A DNA stretch of 22,836 bases from positions 1-22,836 of the forward strand of contig NZ_CAJULS010000020.1 of the NCBI RefSeq assembly GCF_910587525.1, given 5' to 3'. This DNA is from an uncultured Oscillibacter sp. (GTDB taxonomy: Bacteria; Bacillota; Clostridia; Oscillospirales; Oscillospiraceae). The notes under the pieces were generated by a model, which was not told the DNA's origin, searched no databases, and was given only the letters and a program-made list of their open reading frames with translations. The position numbers were made by a program, and so were the translations under genes. Shown here piece after piece: positions 1 through 5,509 of the stretch. Each line of letters starts with the position of its first letter. The stretch's first letter is position 1.

Positions 1-127
1 TTTGCAGCTCATTTGCGGAAAAGCCTTTCTTTCTGCGGCCCGCTTTCTGCTTCATGGGCAGGCCGTCTACCGTCCCGCCCAGCCAATTTCTCCAGACACA
101 ATCTGTCGTTATCGTGTGTTCGGACAT
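1..127 (-). CDS. Partial hypothetical protein (N-terminal 42 residues)
   Basis: An open frame starts with ATG at 127 and runs leftward off the window. A strong ribosome site (GGAGGG at 135-140, seven bases from the ATG) supports the start. The visible residues begin MSEHTITTDCVWRNWLGG and continue into a basic stretch (KQKAGRRKKG). I do not recognise the family. The IS element ends 35 bp upstream of its ATG, so the insertion probably replaced or altered its promoter region. The rightward open frame on the other strand is overlapping and has no comparable ribosome site. Confidence 0.55.
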   Translation of the reverse strand, partial: MSEHTITTDCVWRNWLGGTVDGLPMKQKAGRRKKGFSANELQ

Positions 128-162
128 CTTCTTTCCCTCCAAAAAATGCGTCTCACCGTGAG

Positions 163-196
163 CAATGTCATTAAGTTAACCAATAAATTCCAAAAG
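163..196 (+). repeat. Left terminal inverted repeat of the IS4-family element
   Basis: The first 20 bases match the reverse complement of the right end at 19 positions (one T/C difference). The match decays after that but continues through an A-rich CCAAAA segment. It is the expected transposase binding site at the element tip. Confidence 0.8.
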
Positions 197-240
197 AAAG
201 AAAAAAGCCCTTGACAAAGGCAAAAAAATGTGCGGCAAGG

Positions 241-267
241 CCCTGAAAACGAGATTGATTTTCAGGG
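241..267 (+). promoter_or_regulatory. Hairpin covering the transposase ribosome-binding site
   Basis: A perfect 9-bp inverted repeat, CCCTGAAAA at 241-249 and TTTTCAGGG at 259-267, encloses a 9-base loop. Its right arm runs into the only plausible Shine-Dalgarno sequence (AGGGGGCGGG, 264-273) for the ATG at 277. In transcripts entering from outside the element the hairpin would hide the ribosome site. Such protection is known for several insertion sequences; its action here is inferred. Confidence 0.6.
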
Positions 268-276
268 GGCGGGCAC

Positions 277-1590
277 ATGAAATACACAGCTGAAGGGTTG
301 AGGGATACACTGTTGTCCATGATCGAGGAAATGGGGAATCACCCGGAGCGGTACGCTAAAAATCCAGGCAAAGATTTTACCCGGCGGCGTTCGCTGACGC
401 TGCCCGCGCTGATGAAACTCATCCTGACCATGGACGAAAAAAGCGTCTGGAAGGGACTGCTCGGATATTTTGGGAATGAGATCGACACTCCGTCGGCAGG
501 CGCCTTTGTCCAGCAGCGGAAAAAGCTGCTGCCTCGTGCATTTTTTGAGTTGTTCCACCGTTTCACCGATGCTCTGGATGCGCCAAAGAGATTTCGGGGT
601 TACCGGCTGCTGGCCGCAGACGGCACTTCCCTGAAATCCACGTCATATCCCGAGGACGCAGACGCCTACCGGCCGGGCACAGAGCGGCAGCACGGCTGGA
701 ATCTGTACCACATCAACGCGCTCTATGATCTGGAGAACGGCATCTATACCGACGCCCTGGTGCAGAAGGAGCACACCAAAAACGAAGACGCAGCCTTGTG
801 TGAAATGGCGGGGCGGTCCGCCATTCCGGAGCCTGTGATCCTGCTGGCGGACCGGGGGTATGAGGCGTACAACAGCTTTGCCCGTCTGGAGCAAAGGGGC
901 TGGAAGTATCTGATTCGCCTCAAGGACCGGAACAGAACCTATGCTTACGGGATCACGCTGCCCGATCAGCCAGAATTTGACCTCCCGGTGCGTGTTACGC
1001 TGGGACGACTGACCGTGCGGCAGCTGGAGCGGCGGGGCATCCCTGTCCCGGAGGCCTACTGCCGCCTTCCAAATCAGGTCCCATTTGATGATTTGGAACC
1101 CGGCAGCGCCGGTTTTTATCTGTTTTCCGCCAGAATTGTTCGCTTGCTGCTGCATGACGGAAGTACGGAGACCCTCATCACAAACCTGGATCCGGATCAA
1201 TTCCCGCCCGATGTGCTGCGCAGCCTTTACGCCAGACGATGGGGCATTGAAACCTCCTTCCGGCAGCTGAAATATACCGTGGGCATGGTCCATCTGCACT
1301 CCAAGAGGCCAGAGCTGATCCTTCAGGAGATCATGTCCGCCTTCATCATTTTTAACTTTGCCCAGGCCGCCGCCTGGGGTGTAGACACGACCCGAGGCAA
1401 GTCCAAATACAAACGCCGCGTCAATTTCTCCGATGCGGTTTACTTCTGTTGCCAAGTCCTCCGGGGCGTGGCCTTTGACGTGATCCGCTTCTTGGAGCGT
1501 AATCTCCTGCCCTGCCGCCCAGACCGCAGCTATCCCAGACCCGTGGTTGCCGGCAACCGCATTTCTCCTGTGTATGTCCCCGCGCGTTGA
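277..1590 (+). CDS. IS4-family DDE transposase
   Basis: A 437-residue protein that cuts and joins the element ends. The RNase H-like DDE core is visible: D115 in LLAADGTSLK, D192 in ILLADRGYE, and E325 within YARRWGIETSFRQLK. The last segment gives the exact IS4 signature Y318, R321, E325, K332. An N-terminal region (about 40-100, LPALMKLILTMDEKSVWKG and the following QQRKKL) fits the DNA-binding part of this family. The insertion domain between the second D and E is beta-strand rich, as in IS4 relatives. Length is usual for the family and there is no frameshift, so it may be active. It is the only gene in the element. Translation is probably held down by the hairpin at 241-267. Confidence 0.93.
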   Translation: MKYTAEGLRDTLLSMIEEMGNHPERYAKNPGKDFTRRRSLTLPALMKLILTMDEKSVWKGLLGYFGNEIDTPSAGAFVQQRKKLLPRAFFELFHRFTDALDAPKRFRGYRLLAADGTSLKSTSYPEDADAYRPGTERQHGWNLYHINALYDLENGIYTDALVQKEHTKNEDAALCEMAGRSAIPEPVILLADRGYEAYNSFARLEQRGWKYLIRLKDRNRTYAYGITLPDQPEFDLPVRVTLGRLTVRQLERRGIPVPEAYCRLPNQVPFDDLEPGSAGFYLFSARIVRLLLHDGSTETLITNLDPDQFPPDVLRSLYARRWGIETSFRQLKYTVGMVHLHSKRPELILQEIMSAFIIFNFAQAAAWGVDTTRGKSKYKRRVNFSDAVYFCCQVLRGVAFDVIRFLERNLLPCRPDRSYPRPVVAGNRISPVYVPAR

Positions 1591-1614
1591 CGCCCCTGCC
1601 TGCCTCGCCACTAT

Positions 1615-1649
1615 CTTTTTGGTAACTTCTGGTTAACTTAATGGCATTG
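1615..1649 (-). repeat. Right terminal inverted repeat of the IS4-family element
   Basis: Read on the minus strand from 1649 it gives CAATGCCATTAAGTTAACCA, matching the left tip at 19 of 20 positions, followed by a weaker match including ACCAAAA. It lies 25 bp downstream of the transposase stop codon. Confidence 0.8.
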
Positions 1650-1679
1650 GTCAAATTGACAGTCGCCCCGCTATTCCGG

Positions 1680-1880
1680 CTACTTGCATAAATCGCAGAC
1701 AGAAGGGGATTTATTTTCCGCCCATTTAGGGCATCCGGCTCTTACGACAAGAAGAAAAAATTGGTTCCGGAGTTTTTGGTAAAGCATTTGGGCGAAAAAC
1801 GCATTTTGAAAGACAAATATCATGGCTACAATAAGCAATAGCAAATATCGACCCGTGGCCCAAATTTTGCTTTCTCTCAT
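1680..1880 (-). CDS. Possible small membrane protein (66 aa)
   Basis: An ATG at 1880 is preceded by a strong purine-rich ribosome site (GGGGGGAG, a few bases upstream). The product is 66 residues with one hydrophobic segment at about residues 12-30 (YLLLLIVAMIFVFQNAFF), then a basic and Cys-containing tail ending CDLCK. I do not recognise a family. It stops about 30 bp from the IS right end and is not visibly truncated by it. Base composition is more AT-rich than neighbouring genes. It could be a genuine small membrane protein, the remnant of a larger mobile region, or a chance frame; the ribosome site and membrane helix are the only support. Confidence 0.35.
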   Translation of the reverse strand: MRESKIWATGRYLLLLIVAMIFVFQNAFFAQMLYQKLRNQFFLLVVRAGCPKWAENKSPSVCDLCK

Positions 1881-2223
1881 TTCTCCCCCCTGGTCTGCTA
1901 TTTGTTGGGAAGTGCCTTCCCCAAAACCTGCTGACGGTTCTCCGCGCCTGTATTATGACGCAGCCGCGCCACAAAAATCCGTCAGTCTTGCCTGTTGCGT
2001 TCTCGCCTGACCGGACAGAAAAGGGGAGGCCGTCTCTGTAATCGCCGCAAAGCGGCACACCTGCCGGAACAGTACACCCGCGACCTGGCTGTACTGATCC
2101 ATCGGGTCTGAAATTGAATATCAAGCCCCAGCTTCTACCCAAGCCCGGAGATTGCATTTTTGCAAGTTCTCCGGCTTTTTTTGCCGACCCGTATTTCTGC
2201 CGCTGAAGAGATGCAGCGCCTCC
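1683..2223. other. 540-bp stretch without a confident gene; hairpin-rich
   Basis: Apart from the possible 66-residue frame at its left end, no frame here has both a ribosome site and a recognisable product. A 143-codon minus frame (1726-2157) has no good start signal and an unnatural composition. From 1905 onward there are five hairpins: 1905-1924, 1931-1985 (CTGACGG/CCGTCAG), 2044-2056 (GCCGC-AAA-GCGGC), 2070-2096 (CAGTACA/TGTACTG) and 2145-2174. The last is followed by seven T. A promoter-like pair, TTGAAA at 1806-1811 and TACAAT at 1827-1832 (15-bp spacer), lies upstream on the plus strand. This could be a structured RNA or a decayed mobile-element end. Confidence 0.4.
2145..2182 (+). terminator. 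Rho-independent terminator-like hairpin
   Basis: CCGGAGA (2145-2151) pairs with TCTCCGG (2168-2174), with further pairing of TTGCA and TGCAA near the loop, followed by CTTTTTTT at 2175-2182. The T tract lies on the plus strand, so it would end a rightward transcript, yet no rightward gene precedes it. It is therefore evidence for an unannotated plus-strand transcript. On the minus strand it has no T tract. Confidence 0.55.
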
Positions 2224-2871
2224 CTATGCGAACCACCCGCCGGCACGGTCCGAGATCAACGCGATCACAGGCCCCAGGCAGAAACCGGTAAGCACCGTCG
2301 TCAGCCCCACCGTAGAACCCAGGAAAAAGCCCACGGACAGAACGGAGATGTCCCAGGCCATCCGGACCCGGCGGCAGCTCCATCGCTTTGTGCGGGCGGC
2401 AATCAGCTGGGGAACGGCGTCATAGGGAGCCACGCCCAGGTCCGCCACCATATAAAAGGCCGCGGCGATTAAAAAGCCGGCCATGCTCAGCAGAAACATC
2501 ACAATCCTGACCGTCATAGGCAGGCCCTCCGCCGGGATCGCCGGCTGTATGAGCCCCATACAGAAATCCGCGATATAGCCCACGCCCACCATGTTGCCAA
2601 TGGTTCCGATCCCAATGCGGGAAAGGTCATACCGGAGGACCGGAAGGAACAGCAGCAGGTTGAACACCAGCTGGCAGGTCCCAAAGGACACACCGGTACG
2701 GGCGGATACCCCCAGGGTAAAGGTGGAACAGGGATCTGTTCCGAAGCCCACCGCCTTGAAGACCGCCACACAGACGCCAATCACGACCAGGCTGAGCGTC
2801 AGAGCCAGCAGCCTGCGGCCCATGCGGGGCCGGACAAACTGCCCGGCAAGCTCTCGAATCTTTGCGGACAT
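2224..2871 (-). CDS. YczE/YyaS/YitT-type integral membrane protein
   Basis: A 215-residue polytopic membrane protein with about five hydrophobic segments. Typical family phrases are present: a small-molecule-transporter-like GFGTDPCSTFTLGVS block after the first helix, GTCQLVFNLLLFLPVL, and GTIGNMVGVGYIADF, then a second half containing DLGVAPYDAVP, which mirrors the first block as an internal repeat. The start was chosen at 2871 (MSAKIRELAG) because AGGAG lies eight bases upstream. An upstream in-frame start at 2964 would add an Arg/Trp/Cys-rich leader overlapping the kinase gene and has no support. It is last in a minus-strand cluster, 55 bp after glycerate kinase. Substrate unknown; transport of a small metabolite is possible but unproven. 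Confidence 0.8.
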   Translation of the reverse strand: MSAKIRELAGQFVRPRMGRRLLALTLSLVVIGVCVAVFKAVGFGTDPCSTFTLGVSARTGVSFGTCQLVFNLLLFLPVLRYDLSRIGIGTIGNMVGVGYIADFCMGLIQPAIPAEGLPMTVRIVMFLLSMAGFLIAAAFYMVADLGVAPYDAVPQLIAARTKRWSCRRVRMAWDISVLSVGFFLGSTVGLTTVLTGFCLGPVIALISDRAGGWFA

Positions 2872-2926
2872 ATCTCTCACTCCTGCGTAAAATCTCAATC
2901 CAAGCCGGAAGCCGGCGGGGCCGTAG

Positions 2927-4162
2927 TCACGGCCGCAGCAGCGCCACCGCCACGTCGTTGACATTGGTGCCCGTGGGACCGGTGAAGATCAGTCCGTCCA
3001 CCGCCTGCAGGGCGTGGTAGGCGTCATTGTCCGCCAGCACCTTGTACACCTCCAGCCCCTTTTCTTCCAGGGCGGACAGAGTATCCCCGTCCACATAGCC
3101 GCCGGCGGCGTCCGTGGGACCGTCGGTCCCATCGCTGCCCACAGAGAACAACGCCCCGTGGGAGATTCCGCTGATACCGGGCGATGCCGCCAGGGCCAGC
3201 TCTTGGTTCCGGCCGCCCAGCCCCCTGCCGGTCAGATGGACCACCGTCTCTCCTCCGGCAATGAAGGCAAGGCGCCGCCCCTCTTCGGCGTGTGTCCTGA
3301 GGATACTGGCCAGGAAGCTCCCCGCCTCCCGGGCTTCACAGCAGAGGCGGTCTGTCAGCAGCACCGGCTCATAGCCCAGCTCCCGGCACTGCTCTGCCGC
3401 CGCCGCGCACAGCTCCCGGACACTGCCGGTGATCTCGGTGCGCACATTGTCCAGTTTCTTTGGCGTCTCCTCTCTCAGCAGAAGCCGGGCCTCCGGCGTC
3501 AAACGCAGACCGTATTTCTCCGCTGCGGCCTCCGCCTGGGCACAGGTAGAGAAATCCGGATAGGCGGGTCCGCTGGCAATCATATCCAGCGGATCGCCCA
3601 GGATATCGCTGAGGACGATACTGAATATCCGGGCCGGGGCACAGAGCCGGGCAAACCGCCCGCCTTTGACCTGGCTCAGCCGCTTGCGGACCGTATTGAT
3701 CTCCACAATGTCCGCGCCACAGGCCAGCAGCTGCTGTGTGATGTCCCGCAGCTCCCCACCGGAGACGCGGGGCCTTTCAAAGAGGGCACTGCCGCCGCCG
3801 GAGAGCAGGAACACCACGGTGTCCTTCTCCCCCAGTCCCCGCACCAGCTCCAGCGCCCTGCCGGTGGCTGCGAAGCTGTTTTCATCCGGCACGGGATGCC
3901 CGCCCTCACAGCAGGCAACGCCGGGGATATCGCCCTTCACATGGCCGTATTTGGTAATCACGATGCCGCCGTCCACACGGCCCAGGGCGTCCACTGCCGC
4001 CCGGGCCATCTGCCACGCAGCTTTTCCGGCGGCCACCAGCACCGTCCTCCCGCCCCGGGAGTCGTAATTCTCCAGCGCCCGGCGCACCGCCGCATCCGGC
4101 TGGACGGCCCTCAGACTTGCCTGGATGATCTGTTCCGCGTCCTTCCGCAGGGTCTCGTTCAT
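2927..4162 (-). CDS. Glycerate 2-kinase, type 2 (DUF4147/MOFRL family)
   Basis: A 411-residue cytoplasmic kinase expected to phosphorylate D-glycerate to 2-phosphoglycerate with ATP, linking glycerate or tartronate-semialdehyde use to lower glycolysis. The N-terminal DUF4147 domain shows VLVAAGKAAWQMA (K47), the glycine-rich SGGGSALFERP (121-131), NTVRKRLSQVKGG (156-168) and LSDILGDPLDMIASGP (184-199). The C-terminal MOFRL domain shows GGETVVHL, GLGGRNQELALA, and FSVGSDGTDGPTDAAGG, ending with TGPTGTNVNDVAV. All these are standard for the family and the length is normal. The start at 4162 has a purine-rich ribosome site (GGGGGAGCGGGAG). It lies 105 bp downstream of the EEP gene with a hairpin in the gap. 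Confidence 0.93.
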   Translation of the reverse strand: MNETLRKDAEQIIQASLRAVQPDAAVRRALENYDSRGGRTVLVAAGKAAWQMARAAVDALGRVDGGIVITKYGHVKGDIPGVACCEGGHPVPDENSFAATGRALELVRGLGEKDTVVFLLSGGGSALFERPRVSGGELRDITQQLLACGADIVEINTVRKRLSQVKGGRFARLCAPARIFSIVLSDILGDPLDMIASGPAYPDFSTCAQAEAAAEKYGLRLTPEARLLLREETPKKLDNVRTEITGSVRELCAAAAEQCRELGYEPVLLTDRLCCEAREAGSFLASILRTHAEEGRRLAFIAGGETVVHLTGRGLGGRNQELALAASPGISGISHGALFSVGSDGTDGPTDAAGGYVDGDTLSALEEKGLEVYKVLADNDAYHALQAVDGLIFTGPTGTNVNDVAVALLRP

Positions 4163-4188
4163 CTCCCGCTCCCCCTCTCCATCACAAA

Positions 4189-4224
4189 GGCTGGCCCGCC
4201 GGGATTGCGGACGGCGGACCAGCC
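4189..4224 (-). terminator. Strong intercistronic hairpin between EEP and glycerate kinase genes
   Basis: GGCTGGCCCGCCG (4189-4201) faces CGGCGGACCAGCC (4212-4224): a 13-bp stem with one C/A mismatch on the plus strand, which becomes a G-U pair in minus-strand RNA. On the minus strand it is followed by only TTTGTG, a weak tail. It could be a partial terminator or an RNA-stabilising hairpin that sets different levels of the upstream and downstream genes. Confidence 0.55.
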
Positions 4225-4267
4225 GTTATTTTCAAAATATCCCCCAGCCTCCGGACCGGCTGTACGC

Positions 4268-5302
4268 TCACAGCAGCCGGCACATGGCCCAGACCGCGTT
4301 GTGATCGGACAGCTCCGCACCGGTAAAAGCGGCCAGGGCCGAGCCGGGGCGGGCATAGGTGAGATCCTCCCGGGCAGTGGAGACCATGCGGCTCTCCCCT
4401 GCCGAGGCGCCTTTCAGGAGAATCCAATCCAAACGCAGGGGCAGGAAGTCCCCTCCCGGCAGGGGCTTGCGCCGGGTCATCTTCGGCTCCCCGGGCACAA
4501 TCTCATAGCCTGCCTCCGCCGCCATGGGCAGCAATTCCTCAAACTGGAACACGTCCTCCAGGCACCGGCGGCGCAGCTCCGGGCTTCCGGCGATGTCCCC
4601 GATATCCTCCTTGTCCCGGCCGTCAAAGGTGTTGGTATTCAGGTCGCCTCCCAGAATCACTGGCATATCCGGCAGCTCCCGCTCCACCGCCTCCAGGATG
4701 GTCTCCATCTGGCGCCGGCGGCCCTCGCCGTGGGTGCGGTTCTCCAGGTGGATGGACACGGCCCCCAGAGGCCGCCCGCCCACGTCCAGCTCCGCGAACA
4801 CCGCCAGGCGGCCCCCGATGCGCCTCTGCCGGTCAAAGTACCAGTTGTACTGCTCCGGCAGGCGGATCACACCCGCCCGGCGGATAGGCCAGCGGGAAAA
4901 CACGGCGTTGCCGTGGAAGCCCTTCTCGTTCTCGTCATCCACCAGCTCGATGAACTCCAGCCCCCAGGCGTAGTTCAGGTTATAGGCCTGCGCCAGCTCC
5001 CGGGCGGTGTTTTTGTTGCCGGACCGGGCGCATCCGTCGTCCAGCTCGTTGGCCAGGATCAGGTCGAATGGCCGGATGTTTGGACAGTCCCGCAGGAAAT
5101 CCTGAATTTCCTTCAGGTGGACTCCCCGCTCCATATTGAACATCAGCGCCCCCAGCGTCTCCGGAACCGCTTCCAGCGGCTCCGCAAAGTTGCCTGTCTC
5201 TGCCTCCCCGAACTGGGATATCTGTGCCATGACCTCTGCCTGGGACCGGGTATCCAGCAGCGCCCCCAATGCCTTACGCTCTTCCAATGGAATTCCTCGC
5301 AT
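4268..5302 (-). CDS. Endonuclease/exonuclease/phosphatase (EEP) family hydrolase
   Basis: A 344-residue protein with the DNase I/exonuclease III/phosphatase fold, which uses Mg2+ to cut phosphoester bonds. Visible core residues are the acidic ILANELDDG (E86), the FHGNAVFSR block (about 129-137), SIHLENRTHGEGRR with H185, GGDLNTN (D220, N222) and the C-terminal SDHNAVWA (D333, H334). The N-terminal 60 residues are not part of the core and I do not recognise them. There is no signal peptide or membrane segment, so it should be cytoplasmic. The start at 5302 is preferred over 5344 because AAGGAG sits 10 bases upstream. Substrate (DNA, phospholipid headgroup or other) cannot be told from sequence. 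Confidence 0.85.
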   Translation of the reverse strand: MRGIPLEERKALGALLDTRSQAEVMAQISQFGEAETGNFAEPLEAVPETLGALMFNMERGVHLKEIQDFLRDCPNIRPFDLILANELDDGCARSGNKNTARELAQAYNLNYAWGLEFIELVDDENEKGFHGNAVFSRWPIRRAGVIRLPEQYNWYFDRQRRIGGRLAVFAELDVGGRPLGAVSIHLENRTHGEGRRRQMETILEAVERELPDMPVILGGDLNTNTFDGRDKEDIGDIAGSPELRRRCLEDVFQFEELLPMAAEAGYEIVPGEPKMTRRKPLPGGDFLPLRLDWILLKGASAGESRMVSTAREDLTYARPGSALAAFTGAELSDHNAVWAMCRLL

Positions 5303-5334
5303 GGCGTTCACGCTCCTTGTTTTTGATAGACAAT

Positions 5335-5363
5335 AAGATATCACAGCGAACCATCCCCGTCAA
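5335..5363 (-). promoter_or_regulatory. Promoter for the EEP / glycerate kinase cluster
   Basis: On the minus strand TTGACG (5358-5363) and TATCTT (5335-5340) are separated by exactly 17 bp, giving a transcript start about 25 bp upstream of the ATG at 5302. It is a housekeeping-sigma type promoter by sequence. Confidence 0.6.
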
Positions 5364-5416
5364 TGAACAGAGGATTTTTCTCCCATCCTCCGCCGCAGAT
5401 TCCCGCTTTTGTGATA

Positions 5417-5445
5417 TTGACACAACGCCGGAAGTCTATTAAAAT
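5417..5445 (+). promoter_or_regulatory. Promoter for the hybrid histidine kinase
   Basis: TTGACA (5417-5422), a 17-bp spacer and TAAAAT (5440-5445) form a near-consensus promoter, predicting a start near 5452 and a leader of about 58 bases before the ATG at 5510. It diverges from the EEP promoter about 55 bp to its left. Confidence 0.75.
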
Positions 5446-5463
5446 GAAAATGATTATGCATAG

Positions 5464-5496
5464 AGCCACGTCCCTATTCAGGGACCCTGGCTTTTT
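5464..5496 (+). promoter_or_regulatory. Terminator-like leader hairpin upstream of the kinase
   Basis: AGCCA plus GTCCCT (5464-5475) pair with AGGGAC plus TGGCT (5480-5492) around a small ATTC loop, with a short bulge, and TTTTT follows at 5492-5496. It lies inside the predicted leader, just before the GGGGAGG ribosome site. This geometry is that of a transcription attenuator, though the stem is modest and no obvious competing antiterminator was found. Confidence 0.45.
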
Positions 5497-5509
5497 GGGG
5501 AGGATCATC

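Larger units (their letters stand above)
163..1649 (+). mobile_element. IS4-family insertion sequence, complete
   Basis: The element is bounded by imperfect terminal inverted repeats and carries one intact transposase gene, for a length of about 1.49 kb. Its tips (CAATGNCATTAAGTTAACCA) resemble the C-initial tips typical of IS231/IS4-type elements. The transposase has the Y-(2)-R-(3)-E-(6)-K signature that defines the IS4 family. No identical direct repeat flanks it. Instead 11-bp palindromes abut each end (152-162 and 1650-1660) and share only TCA-N5-TGA. The exact ends are my assignment from the repeat alignment and could shift by a few bases. Confidence 0.85.

Noticed and set aside
211..239. 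Transposase promoter using TTGACA at 211-216
   Set aside because: No acceptable -10 box lies 15-19 bp downstream, so the match to the -35 consensus alone is not enough.
1726..2157. 143-codon minus-strand open frame
   Set aside because: No ribosome site at its start, unnatural composition, and it overlaps several perfect hairpins; kept only as part of the structured region.
1806..2182. tmRNA, RNase P RNA or SRP RNA
   Set aside because: The tRNA-like end of tmRNA, the GAGGAAAGTCC core of RNase P RNA and the SRP tetraloop region are all absent. 6S RNA could not be firmly excluded by eye.
3014..5326. 770-codon plus-strand open frame
   Set aside because: It lies antisense to the glycerate kinase and EEP genes, both with clear domains and starts; its composition (His, Gln, Pro, Arg rich) is typical of a shadow frame in GC-rich DNA.
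5363..5509. N-terminal extension of the histidine kinase
   Set aside because: It would be translated from DNA containing the promoter and leader hairpin; ATG 5510 has a strong ribosome site.
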